From: Ricinus communis
Taxonomy: Eukaryota; Streptophyta; Magnoliopsida; Malpighiales; Euphorbiaceae
Length of the DNA stretch: 64,000 nucleotides
Direction: 5' to 3'
NCBI RefSeq assembly: GCF_019578655.1
Contig: NC_063263.1
Location: forward strand, 11,159,001 to 11,223,000
Shown: positions 24,460 to 37,496 of the stretch, in pieces
Numbering within the stretch: position 1 is the stretch's first letter
Layout: each line of letters begins with the position of its first letter
Position numbers and translations under genes: made by a program
Notes under the pieces: model-generated
Databases searched by the model: none
What the model was told of the DNA's origin: nothing
Seen by the model: only the letters and a program-made list of their open reading frames with translations

Positions 24460-27400
24460 GCAATTGCTTGGAGAAATGGCGTTAGAGCAACATTAATGTT
24501 GGTTGTGGCCTCTTGGTCAAAAATAGTTCTTTATGAACTTGGTCTGATGCCTCTCTGCTGTGTAGCCAGGGACATACCGACATCATTAGTTTCAGTATAC
24601 ACATTTATCCTGCTGAGAGTAGTGTCCTACTTAATTAGAGCTAATTAAGTGGAGTATTAAGAAAAGGAACTCTGTCTCTCAGCATGTTTGATGCTTAATT
24701 AGAAGTTAAGCATTGTTTGTCCATTTAATGAAGCAGTAAATATGATAACACTGGTAAGAGATAAAGAGTGGAGTGAGTCCAGCTAATGTTTACGAGTTCC
24801 AACATAGAGGGATAGGTACATGCATGCAAGTAAAAGAAAATCCTTTTGTTAGATGAGAGGTGTGGGAAAAATGGGGCTTCTCGTGCAGTGATCATCAATC
24901 TTCAGTAGTGGAGTAGTAAGAGGAGTTGCCTAGTTTTACGTGCCATATATATCCATTTGATAACAGGAAGAAAATTACTACTTAAATGCAATTTCAGGCC
25001 ATGCTTTCCTATCCTATCTTTGAACTGTGCAAACATTTATGTCTCTCTGTAAGATATTGATTCAGCACAAGTGTCTATATGTGTGTGATTTAAGTAATCA
25101 GTCTACCATTCTTGCATGTCTTCTGCTGGCTAGCTTCTTGTTTGACCCACAAGAGGATTGCAGTTTCACGGGGTTAGTTCATGGGCAAAGACATCTTAGT
25201 TTATCACTCTCATCCCTGGGCTGGCAGCCAGGTCACAGTGTGGTTTCCACCTACAAGGAAGAGGGACTTCTGTGAATTTGCTTAGCATGGTGTAACTCGC
25301 AGAATTTCCAACTTATTCTGTTGGAAAATCTTACAACGAGGGTCAAGGTTTCCTTTCAATTCTTTTGGCAGGGGTCCGAATCCAATATAATGAAATAAAG
25401 ATAACTGGACCGAGGCCTTATCTGGGCTAGTAATCTTTTTGGTTACAGCCCCGAAACCAAGTTGATGACAAATTTTCGGGCCTGGATTTTAAGGCAATTT
25501 TGTTGTGAAAATGAGAAAAAAGAAAAAAAACAGACAATGGACAATGAATTTATGAAATGATACATCACCAACTTGTACACAATTATTTCATATTCGAGTG
25601 ACTTTCTTGTGTTTATCAATCATATCTTTGTTGGTTAGCATGTTTCAATCTTCCAACGGTTCAATTGTTTTCTGTAGATTTTCCTATCTTCTGCCTTTGT
25701 GCTAATGATGTTCCAAAAATACAAATGTAAATATTACGATTCTCTCCATTGGAAAATTTAAGAAAAATTAATTCAGTATCTGATTGAGTTACTTATAATT
25801 TTAATATCGGATTCGAATTGGTTTATATGTTTAATTTATATGGAACTATATGTTTCTATTTACTTTATTCTACATTAATTAATATTTTTTAGTATTTTAT
25901 TTAGATTAAAAATAATATATAATAAGTTTAATTATAAAGAAAAAATAATTAAAATAAAATTAGAAATTTTAATTTATTATTTTATTATATGCGAAAATAA
26001 TTTGTTGCTGTTGAAACATGATTGCCAACTAAAAATTATACAACACCCAATGTCAGTGTTTCTGGCAAGTTGGAATAATTTTTTGGTATTTCTTTTTAAT
26101 ATTAAATATTTAATATTTATTTTTAAAGCAGATTTTAGAAATTGGATGATCTGCTGCCAGGATTTTCCCTTATGGGACTGAAAGGGATGTTTGTCTTTTC
26201 TGATAAGATAAAATAAAATGCATAATTTGGCATTCTTGTATGTGTTTTTTGACACTTTTCTCTATGGATATTGAATCCTTGCCTTTTCTTTTTCTTTTTT
26301 TCCAGTATTAATTCACATCCCCATCAACCCTTTTCTTTGTTTTTGGCACTAAGCTAATGGTCAAAGATTCTTGATTAGCTACTTAAGTACCTTAGATTAA
26401 GGCACATGAATTCAACTCCTAAAAAAAATAATAACTTGGCTACTTCTTGATATGCTGTCACAACTGTTCAGTGAATGATCCTATAATAATATTGTTTAAA
26501 TAAAAACATCAGCAGACAAGAAAATTCCTTGGCCACTGAAATCTGTAATGAAGGATTTTCCTTCTATAAAACTCCACTGGCCTAACGTATTGGGAAAAGC
26601 CCAAAAAAAACATGCCAACTTTTTTATGGTCTATTTTAATTCTTTTTGGCAAGGAAACTTATTAGAGCAAACCAATTCAATCTCAACAACCCAATTATTA
26701 ATAATTTAAATCACTATCATTTAATTATACAAAAAAGAAAGAAAAAAACATGCATGGTTTTAAGAAGGAATTCGGTGGTAATTTGATTTTTTATTTTTAT
26801 TTTTTTATACAATTAAATATAAAAGAGTTGACAAATGCTTGAAAATGACTAATCATGTGATTATCATATCCAAGCCCCTTTTGCTGATTACTCATTTCTT
26901 GTTTTTGTTTTAAAGAATACATTTTATCATTCTTTTAATTACTTAGTCTTCATTGAATTTAATAATGAGAAATATATAAATCTTAATTATGGATCACGAA
27001 AGTAATAAATAGAAGACATTTTTGTATATGGTAAGAGTAAAATCTTGATTGATGTCACATGTTAAAAGAATAGGTTATGTTACTGCCGCATCGCTCATAT
27101 TATGTATCTTTTTTAAAACAGAATTTTCGTAAGCTATTATCAATGTCCATATTTCTCTATTTCGTCTAAAATAATTTAAATTTATATTATTCTACTTTAA
27201 ACTAAAATTTTAATCGAATTTATTTCATTTAAAATTTGGATCGTCTCGATTGAAATGATTTTCTTTTATTTAATTATTTTTATTAAAATACTCGATCATT
27301 ATATTATATTATATGCACCAAAGTAAATTAAATTACATAAATTTACAAAAAAAATGTAAATAAGTATTATTAAACAACGAGTTTTTAATTTTATGGATAG

Positions 27401-29887
27401 CATTGGAAATTGGTAAAGAATAATAAAGAGATTAAAGCAACCCGAAAGGGCAGGCATTCACATTTGTCTTGCCTAGTCTACAAGTCAGTCCAATGAAATG
27501 GTCGGCAAGCTTTATGTCATCTGTTGTTGTTGGAGTTTATATTTTCTAAAAAAGAACAATTTCACAGGCATTTAATCAACATTTCGTAAAAGAAAAAACT
27601 AGTCACAGATAGATATAATAAAGAAATATACATATTATCTTAAGCACCACCATTTTAAAAAACAAACATCTTGCTCACACTGCTTTATATATAAAATCTA
27701 TTTCAATGTTTCAAAAAATAAATTTAGAATTTTTTAGTTTAATTATAAACTATTGTTCTCAATTATATATTTAAGAAGAATATTAATTTATTTATAACTC
27801 TTAAAAAATAATTTTTGAAACTCAAAAAATAAAAGCAATCAAAATAGACTGTGAACCTGTAATTTTAAGATGTTTAGCTTATGGTTTTCAGTTTATTTAG
27901 CCCTTAGATTTCCTTTGTCATTTGTTAATATATTTATCAATAAGGCTTTCTTTTGAAATAAAAATGAAGAAATATGGTTTTTTAGAAGGATTATAGATAC
28001 TCTATTAATAACGACTGTCATAGTAAAAATAAAAAATAATTTTAAAAAAATACAAATATTATATTAATAAGAATTAAAATGTATATTTTAATAAAAAAAA
28101 TAAGTATCAAATATAAATAAATATATGTAAAAAAATTTACTCACAATATTCATTAATTATGTCGGAACAGTAAATTGCAAATCACTCTAGCACTAAGCTA
28201 CATATCTATTTTATAGATGTCTTTTGATGAACCGATTGTTTAAATTTCGGATTGAATCTCAATTTTTTGAAAAATTTTCAAATATATCTTAAGATTAATA
28301 AAAAAATATCGTTTTTGCCGTGTAATTTTTTTAAATATGACGTAGTTATTTTTTGATTGTTTTTCAATTTTTTTAATTATTTCATCAAAAAACAACAACA
28401 AAAAAAACTAAAAAACAACCAATATTGTATTAAAAAAATAAAAAATTATATTTTTGATATTTTCAAATAGTAAAAATAAAAAAAGCTTACACTCTACTCT
28501 TGATAAAAAAAATAGATATTTTTAATATTTTTTTACCACTCTCGTAGAGGGAAAACTCAATACCATTAATAACGGATAACTATAAAATTGATATAGAAAG
28601 AGAATATAATGTGCTTAATGACAATGTTGCAAAACAATTTTAGTGAGGATGAAAGAATAGCTGGATTGAAACTTGGAAGGGGAAATTTTCTTTCTTTTTT
28701 GTTTTCGTTTGAATTGAAGAGAAAATAAGAGGAAAAGATTGCTACAATATTATCTTTATAATAAAATTATAATCACACTTTTTATAATTAAAAATTATAT
28801 TAAAAGGATAAATCTAAAATTTGAATCAATTTCCATCCTTTCTCTATTTAATTTTGAAAGAAGGCTCATCCATATTGTTATTTTTTTGTGGCTCAAATAT
28901 GTTATTGATCTCACTCTTTTACATTCTTTTTAGGAAAAATCAACTATAATCTCATTAGAATAATAAAATACAGAAAATATAGCCACAAAGGGCCAATACC
29001 AATCCACCTAATTGACTCACCATTAGGGATTGCCAAAGGAGCAGCTTCATGGGCTGCAAAATTATCAGTTCTAAATCTTTCTTTTTAAAAATTGTATCCC
29101 TTTCCCAAACAAAGGAAAACTACTTGATTTCCTTCCATTGCCCTCCTTCCAAACAAAGGGTATTACTTAATACTCTCATTTTTATATATAATGTAAATTC
29201 CTCTTTCCAATAACCATTTAATTGATATTCCAAATAATTTTTTTAAGAAGAAAATCCCAAATAGATTAACATCCAATTTGACAATATATGCATAAATATA
29301 TATTATAATATAGTACTTGCAGTGCTTATCTCTTCAAAAATCTAAAAGCATAGGTGGGAAGAGATCTTGAAACAGAAAGGGAGGGAAAAAAAAAGGAAAT
29401 GAAAACAAAAATAGTAAGTGCTAATTAGGTGAAATCTAATGGAAGTTAAGAGATTAACTAAACTGTACAAGACAAAACAAACCATTCCATATTTCCCACT
29501 ACCCCACACCTCTCTAAATCATTCATAATTCAATAACTGCCACATGATTTCATGTCCCGTTTCCCTTTTTTCTTTCTTTCTTTGTTTTTTTTTTTTTTTT
29601 TTTCTAAAGAGAACTGCATGTCCACTTGTCCCTTACTCATAACTTCACTGGATGAACAATACTTCTTCTGAGTAAGTTCAGAAAAACCAAAAAAATAAAA
29701 AGAAAATAAAAGAAAAGAAAAAGGAAGTTGCTTTTTTTCTTGATCTCTCTGCAACAGTTTTTTGTCTTTTCTTGTTAAACAAATATAGCCCAGCTAAAAT
29801 CAAATGTTTTTGGTTCAAAGTTTTAAACTTTGAAAAGAACCAAAGAACATTCAGTACTGTATCTTTCTCTTTCTAGAGAAACAAGAC
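24460..29887. other. Long intergenic region, no gene recognised
   Basis: About 5.4 kb. The part to about 25500 is less AT-rich and probably holds the proline-rich gene's promoter. The ORF at 25027-25275 (plus) is not recognisable. From 25700 on it is strongly AT-rich. A segment near 28510-28600 (a CTCTCGTAGAGGG-like stretch, then ATAACTATAAAATTGATAT) resembles the repeat near 15910-15990. A poly-T tract lies at about 29587-29604 and a CT-rich leader precedes the kinase gene. Confidence 0.6.
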
Positions 29888-32800
29888 ATGAATCTTGTTC
29901 TTGGTTTCTTGTTGCCCATGTGGATATGGCCATCTTTATTATTATTTACCACTTCTTTGTTTTCCTTGCTTGATGCTAGACCTGAGCCCACACTTCTTGC
30001 TAAAAAAGAACTACCCTTCTCTCATTTCTCTTCAAAAATGGAAGCTCAATCTCCAGGTATATCAACTATGCGCATTTTGTACTTTTTTTCTTTTTTGTTT
30101 TATTTAGTACTGTCATAAGAATGGGTTTTGATTCTTGAGCTTGTTAAATGTTGAAGCCCCTTTTCCATATGCTTCTTTTGATTTCATGGGTAAGTTTTTT
30201 TGCTTGGTTTTACTATTTAAAATATAAAATTTGAAACCTTAATTATTTTGTTTGTGAAGATACAAGATTTTGTCTTAATCTGTGCAGTTTTTGGTTGTTG
30301 AGTAATTGTAGAAAGAAGAAAAGATCCTAGAGTTTGCAAGCCTTGCCTTTATAATTTCACTTGATTCCACTTGAGTCTGCAGTTATATTTTTCTCTTTCC
30401 TCCTTGTTTAAATAGATGGTAGAGGAATTTCATATAATGGGATGATTATGTGAGTGAAATGTTATTTCTTTCTTTGATAATTTGCAGGTTCTTTTTAACC
30501 TTTTACTGCTGAAATATGTCAGATTAATACTTTTAGTAAATTTCGTAACCTGTAAAGGACATTTTAATTTCTTATCTTTCTCTTTTGAACTGTGATTTGT
30601 TTAATGCTGCTTTCCTACCTGTCCAGGAATTACTATGGCTCCTGTGGTTACAGTAGTGCACCATCAAGATTTGAACAAGAGAATCCTCATAGCATTAATT
30701 ATTGCTTCTTCTCTCCTCGGGGGAATCTTGTTGTTTCTGTCATGTTTTTGGATATACAGGATGAAAAGCTCAAAGAAATCTAGTACCAAAAACAAACAAA
30801 ATTTGGGTATTTTCTTTTTTCTGGAAATCAACTTTCACATTTGATTATAGTTTTTTTTTGGAGGCTGTGTACTCACATGTATACTTATATATTCAAGTTT
30901 TTCTTATTCATTGTTTAAATTCAACTTGAAGATGCTGGAAATGGGCATACTCTGAGTCCTATTCTGGATAAATTTAATTCCTTGAGAATGGTTGGTAAGA
31001 AGGGTTCCATTGCTGTAATGGAATATCAGTTGTTAGAAGCTGCAACAAACAATTTCCGGGAAAATAATTTGTTGGGTGAAGGTGGTCACGGAAGCATTTA
31101 TAAGGCTCGTTTCAGTGACAAACTCCTTGCAGCTGTAAAGAAATTGGAGGGTGGACAGGATGTTGAAAGAGAATTTCAGGTAATATGATGCATAAATTGA
31201 TTTTAGTACATTGTTGGTTATTGAGAATTCTCATTAGTTCCTGTCTTCCATATTCAATTGTAAATGCAGAATGAGTTGAAGTGGTTGACAAAAATTCAGC
31301 ATCAGAACATAATTTCTCTTTTGGGTTACTGCAATCACGATAAAGCAAAGTTTCTTGTGTATGAAATGATGCAAAATGGGTCTTTGGATAGGCAATTGCA
31401 CGGTATACTTCTTTAGAAGATGAGAAACTAAGGAAGATGCAAATTTACAAATCCTTTTGCTGATTTTTACTTGTTATATTGTTATTGGTGGAAATTTTAG
31501 GACCAACACATGGCTCAAAATTAACTTGGCATCTGCGAATGAAAATTGCTGTTAATGTTGCAAGGCAAGTCCAATGCTCGAAGTTTTCTGTTTATGCTTT
31601 ATTCTCTTGCTTTCACTTTTTCTTTTCCAAAGAACGTTCCTTTTTTCTCTGCTAACAGTTGACATCACTGTACATTGACAGAGGACTAGAATATCTTCAC
31701 GAGCATTGCAATCCTCCTCTTGTGCACAGAGATCTAAAGTCATCTAACATACTTCTGGATTCCAACTTCAATGCCAAGGTAAAATCTATATAGCATCAGA
31801 AGCACTTCAATCATCATGCACATTTCTGTTAATTTTATGATGCAAAGTTGAATGTTTCCTTGAACGATTCTTTTCTTTTTCAGCTTTCAGACTTTGGCCT
31901 TGCTGTAACTTCTGGGGTTGAAAACAAAAACATAAAGCTCTCAGGAACTCTAGGTTATGTTGCCCCAGAGTACCTTCTGGAAGGTGCGCAAAAATTCTGT
32001 GTTACTCTTTCGAGGATAGAGGTTATATTTTGCATATAATTGTTGCTTGATTTGTCCTATGCTTGATTTTGCATATAAGACGTTTCCACAGAGAGGCTGT
32101 ATGTATTTATGAAATAATGCATTATGTGGAATTCAGCGGTTCACAACTTTACATGACATAGGAAATGTTTAGAAAGGTTATGAGGCATGATTCTTTATTT
32201 CGGCAGCTTTATTTGAGCTTTGTGGCATTCGGATATTGTTGATAATAACTGATGCATTTTATTTTTTTCATGACATTCCTAACCTCATGGGTTAAAGTTC
32301 CAATCTTAATTCCTTTTTCTTTGTTGATTTCTCTTAGCTCATTAAAGGTCTTAACTTATACCCAAATTTCATCATTTCCTCAACATTTAGTTACCATTTC
32401 AAATACATCTATGATTGACCTTGAATAGCGATAATGTATTGTCGTCATATGTTCACATAATTTGAGTTAGCACTTTGTTGGTAGGCTTATTTTGTTACAG
32501 AACTAAAGAAAACATGCCAAAAGAATGATGTCAGAGTTGTGAAGCACATTTTGCTTTTTGTATACTTTTTTTTTTTTTTTGAGAAATATGTACTTCCTGT
32601 AATCTGTTAACTCTACAGTCTAGAGGTGGAGGTTCCAAGTTAAACATCTCATTAGTTTAGTCTTTTCTTCGATCAAAGATGAGGAGTAATCATTCTCTTT
32701 TTCCAGGTAAACTAACTGACAAGAGTGATGTCTATGCTTTCGGGGTAGTCCTTTTGGAGCTCCTCATGGGAAGAAAACCGGTAGAAAAGATGTCACAAGA

Positions 32801-33293
32801 TCAATGCCAGTCTATAGTTACATGGGTAAATTTCCTTCTAAGAAAAGTTTATCTATCATCTCTCTCTTTTATGTCACATATCTATCATCTCTTCTGGTAT
32901 TAACTAGGAGGATTCCAGGCTCGTGTAAGAACTTAATTGTGCACCCAATTTTGATATATAGGCCATGCCTCAGCTTACTGACAGATCAAAGCTTCCAAAC
33001 ATCGTGGACCCTGTTGTCAAGGATACTATGGACTTAAAGCACTTATATCAGGTATATATAGTGACTGAGAACACTATCATTGGTGTCCTTATAACTTCTA
33101 TTTTCTTGTATGTAACTGACAAATCGAATTAAATGTTGCCGTTGATCAGGTAGCTGCAGTTGCAGTACTATGCGTACAGCAAGAACCAAGTTATAGGCCA
33201 TTGATAACCGACGTCCTGCATTCCCTCATCCCTCTTTTACCTCTTGAGCTTGGAGGTTCACTAAGAATTACAGAACCTGTGCCTTCTCACTAA
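29888..33293 (+). CDS. Receptor-like protein kinase, RD type, short ectodomain (At1g80640-like), 10 exons
   Basis: A membrane Ser/Thr kinase. Exons: 29888-30056, 30627-30806, 30932-31179, 31270-31402, 31501-31564, 31682-31778, 31884-31983, 32707-32825, 32962-33051, 33150-33293, giving 1344 nt or 447 aa. A signal peptide (residues 1-30, [17 protein letters not shown]) is followed by only about 45 extracellular residues and a transmembrane helix at about 76-98, with a basic stop-transfer sequence RMKSSKK after it. The kinase has glycine loop GEGGHG (165-170), ATP-binding Lys186 (AAVKK), catalytic HRDLKSSN (280-287) and DFG (300-302); all key residues are intact. No LRR, lectin or malectin domain is present, which matches the At1g80640-like group as I know it. 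Intron 5 has a GC donor (AAG|GCAAGT). Ligand and pathway unknown. Confidence 0.9.
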
Positions 33294-36057
33294 TGATGAA
33301 ATATGTAGATGTGTATCTACATTATCATTTTTTCTGATCCCACTATTTCCTTTGTAGATTCAGTTGCATATGCAAATCATTACTGAAAAAATTTTGTTTC
33401 TTGTGATCACAGCTGTAAATTAATTTAATTTAATGTGATTTGTCAATGCAGTGCTAATGGTACCTTTCCAAGACCTAGTTTGGCAAACTACCCTCTTTGA
33501 GGACAAAAAGATAGAGGGTTTGAGCATAGGGTTGTGAACTTTTGATGATCTTCTAGTCTTAGTGGTGATCATTCGTTGAAGCTAGAAAGCTTTTCCTAGG
33601 TCTGCACTAATCCTTGTCCAGACTTCATCTCAAACATTTGTGATTGTGTGTGTTTGTTATATATTATGGATGAGATACTTCAGCCATCACTTTACTCTCA
33701 AAAGTCTATAATGTTGCAACAAAAACAGATTAGGTCCCTTTCTTGTGATGCTGTTAAATCATGGGGTCACCTATGCCCTTTTTAACTGAAAAGGGGCCAG
33801 CAACTTACTCCTAATATGTTGTCTTTACTTTTTTTGTTTTTTTCTACATGGTTAGATAATCTACTCTTGCTTATCCAAATAAGAAAAAGAAAAAGAAAAT
33901 TTATCTTTTGACCTAGTTTTACAGAATGCATGTGCTGCTTTTAACTTATTTATGATTATGATCTACCAAAAGCTGAAGCTGATAATGATAGTGGTCCAAA
34001 CTATCAAGCTAGAGGGAACGCAATTAATTTTTTTTTTTTCAATATTTAAAAAACTGAGAATTTCGATTAAATTCTTTTCAATAATTAAAAAATTGAGAAT
34101 TTCATTAGTAGGATATGAAAAACATGAAGTATATGTGTGAGGCTTTCAGTATATTGCAAGGAACCAGTGTTATAAGTCTTGTTTGTGGATTCAAGAGTGA
34201 CTTATCAACCCATATATAACCAAAATGATTTATTTTTGACTGAATAAGATAGGTTCTGAATCTGACTGCACTGAAACAAAAAATCTTCAACAAATACTGA
34301 AACCTAAGGCTTCTAATGAAAATTGCAAACAGAAAAAGAAAAAGAAAAAACCCTTAACTTATAGCATATATGGCTTTCAACTGCACAAGTATAAAAGGGT
34401 CTTTAAAGTTTAAAATGTTATTCATATATGACCTGAGTTACATTGGTCAATTCGTATAACTTAGCCAATAAATATAGATATTTTTATTTTTGAATTTGAT
34501 AGTTTGACACAACTAAATAAAAATATCATATGATTGAATTAATTATTTTTATATAAATTGTTATATATGTATTTGGACACATCAATATTAAACAGGCACA
34601 GCATAAAGTCCTAACCAAAACAGGCTGTAGCTTCCTGGACCATAGTCTGATTTTCTGATTTCCAGTGCACTCCAATTAATGTTATCACACCATTATTGCT
34701 TGTATGAACATGAACTGTCTCAATTATTGTACCTCAATGCATGATCAAAACAAGGATTCTCTGTGTCTCATGTAATAATACTTTGTATGTGTAATAATAT
34801 AACAATAATAGTAGCAGTACTGGTAGAATCCATTTCATAAACATTGGAGACTATTAGTAGATTATCTACCTTCTTCTTTTTACCATCTTTTTCGTATCAT
34901 CTCTTTGCTTTTTTCTTTTTTAAATTCCTTAGTAAATGAAATTCAAAACTCAAAGCCTTGTAATGAATTATTAAAGATCACATAAGTCAATTATTATAAA
35001 GATATGTTGAGCCATACTCAGTGGTTAACATAGTATGATATGTCCTGAAATCTAGGAATTAGATTGTTCAAATCTTCTTTGTAGTTGTTGGAGCAGGTAA
35101 TGAGTTGCTGTGTGATATTATTCCTGCTGTAAGTTTGGCTGCTATATACGCAACCTTTAATGTAAAATGAGTAAGAAAGTTGCCAGCATTCTCCATTTTC
35201 CTTTGCTCTAAACCCTAACCCTCTCTTCCTAATTGTAATCAGATACATATATTCATGTATTACCAAATATAAAAATACTTGCTTATATAACAGTATAGAT
35301 GAATCTTTGTCTTAAATGTTATTTAAGAATTATATGATCCTTTTTTTTTTTAAATATTCTTCAAATTTAGTCTATCGCGTCATCTTTATAGAATTATGAG
35401 AGCTAAATTCCATTCCATAAATAAGTAGGAAAATGCAGTCCATAACATATGAGAGTCTCATGACTCAAAGTCCATAGCATGACTGTTGAGAACTAGGTGC
35501 AGTTAACCAGTCATAGCACATTGGTGCCAGAGGTGGTACCTTAACTGATATGTTTAAGGGCCCAAGTGTTCAGAAACTGAACTTGCTTTCTGCCAAGAGC
35601 TGAGTTTGTGCTTCCAAATGAATTAGGTGAGAAAACCAACATCGTTCTGTATACAGCTATAGCAAAACTAGTTTTCCCATAGAAGAAAAAAGCTTGGCTA
35701 TATGGTCCTCGAATTGTCATTTTCATTTGGCAGATACAGGGCTATATCGGCCAAAGCTGTTACTGACATACATACAGTCTCACAAGCATCCTTCAACTGA
35801 GACAATTGCATTTTCTTCTTTCATGATTATGACATGTAGATGAGTAGATCCCATTAAGACTTGCCATGATATTATCAATTCTAATCAAATAAAATAAAAC
35901 ATGGCATAGTTGAATGATACAAGGTTATTGCATTCCTGTTCCTGTTATCCCTTGCCAGAGAATCTCTCTCCATCATTGCAGAACTATTGAAATGATATTA
36001 TATTGGAATACCTCTCTCTGTCGCGCTCAGAAGTCCAATTCCTGGAAGCACCTAAAC
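33294..36057. other. Kinase 3' flank and intergenic DNA
   Basis: The first few hundred bases after the kinase stop are likely 3' UTR. The rest holds short ORFs only (33952-34140, 34105-34293 minus, 35018-35266 minus, 35541-35726 minus), none recognisable. The stretch just before 36058 is probably the promoter and 5' UTR of the PADRE gene. Confidence 0.55.
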
Positions 36058-36841
36058 ATGGCCATATCAAAATGGCTATGTACTAAAAGCACCAAGAAAA
36101 TGGTAGTAAAGATTGTTAATCCAGGGGACACAAAGAGCTCCATGACAGGCCAGTTGTTGCATCGGAGATCATACGTCGGAACCCGAAATGTGTGGTTGCT
36201 TATCCCAATGTTTTCCAGCAGCCTTGGGCTATTGTCGCACCTGACACCATATTAATGTTAGGCCAGAAGTTCTATGTTCTGCCTATAAGCACAATCAGGA
36301 AGCTTCAAAGACATTCTCTCAAGCACAGCTCATCTCATAACAACCCAATCTCTGAAACTAAATCCGAATCTCCTCAAGAAGACAACAATGAGCCAAAAGA
36401 TTCAGGCAGGAAAGAAGGGTGTTTTGTAAAGATAAATGCTTCATGGGCATGTTAGATGGGATCAAGAGTATAGGTAGTAATAAAGGTGATAGTGAGGCAA
36501 CAGGATCATCCAGCAGCATTGGCAAGAAAAGGAATAAGGATTTCAGTACAAGAGGATCTTCGCTAGGTAGAATATTTATACCTTGTGATCATTGGCAACC
36601 AGGTTTAGAGAGGGTATGTGAAGATAAAAAGCAATATTATTGTTCCTTTCAACAAATAGGATTAATACAACATATCCTGAAAAAAAAAAAAAATCACCTA
36701 TATGAAGATTTATATACACCTTATTGTTCATTATCTTGCAAGTGTGAAAGCTCAAGAAAGCTATTCAGTCCTGGAAAATCTTGTGTGTGTAGATATGTGT
36801 CTGAAGATATAGACTACATCCAAGCTTGGTTGTTTAAGTAA
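36058..36841 (+). pseudogene. PADRE (DUF4228) domain gene split by two frameshifts
   Basis: A small plant protein of the PADRE/DUF4228 family; members respond to stress and pathogens, and their biochemical role is unknown. Frame 1 from the ATG at 36058 gives the N-terminus ending KKMVVKIVNPG. The conserved core then jumps to another frame at the G run 36124-36127 and continues (ELHDRPVVASEI, VAYPNVFQQPWAIVAPDT, GQKFYVLPISTIRKLQR). At the T run 36422-36425 the reading moves to a third frame holding the family-type C-terminal motif DHWQPGLE. That frame then stays open to a TAA at 36839-36841, so the original stop may be lost. Both breaks are one missing base in a homopolymer, so an assembly error in a working gene is as likely as a true pseudogene. 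Confidence 0.8.
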
Positions 36842-37496
36842 GATTTGTCCTGGCCATCGTAGCATTTGAACCATATTACTTGTTAATTTTCTTTGTTACA
36901 AGGGTTCAACATCCTCAGAGAATCACTAGCATGGTGCATCCAAAAGACACCCACTCTATTATCATCTTCTAAAATCTTTACTACATCTTGGAGATCGATC
37001 AAACATCTCAAACACTCGAATTGAGCAAAGAAAACCCTCTTTCTTGTTCTTTCAGCATTAGCCATAATTCTCCCAGGAGCAAACAGCTGAAGAAAGCATT
37101 TAATGCGTTATTGGGCTTCACAGGAGGAGGGTCCAAGAGGCCCATACTATGCCACTGATGATAGTGTGTCTTTGCCTTTTTATGAAGTAAAATAATGATA
37201 ATAAACATTACCAAAAAGAATAATTATAAGTAATAAAACCAGAATTGCTTGATTCATGAAAAATCACAGAACAGAATTCACATGCTATTGCATAAAACCA
37301 ATGGCACCAATCAGAACAAGAAACATGAAAAGGAGCAGAAACCTAATCACATGAATATATTTGGGTGTGAAGAAGTGTTCCCACTTGTCAACATGGCTTC
37401 AAAAAGTGGCATTTGTATAAGTGTGTAAGCTAAAAACAAAAACGAAACTGTGAACAGATATTAAGAAAAAGAAAAGGAGGAATAACGAAAAGATAG
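36842..37496. other. Spacer between the PADRE gene and the dsRNA-binding gene
   Basis: No gene recognised. Two overlapping minus-strand ORFs (36883-37065, 37008-37214) resemble no family I know. The right end should contain the promoter of the next gene. Confidence 0.5.

Noticed and set aside
24223..24648. 141-aa plus-strand open frame starting with a leucine run
   Set aside because: The leucine run is the antisense of the Arg/Ser repeat, and the rest lies in the promoter of the minus-strand gene.
25027..25275. 82-aa plus-strand ORF
   Set aside because: Balanced composition but no recognisable motif, no promoter signals and no splice partners that extend it.
36883..37214. Two overlapping minus-strand ORFs (60 and 68 aa)
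   Set aside because: No family resemblance, no splice partner, and they lie in the spacer between two plus-strand genes.
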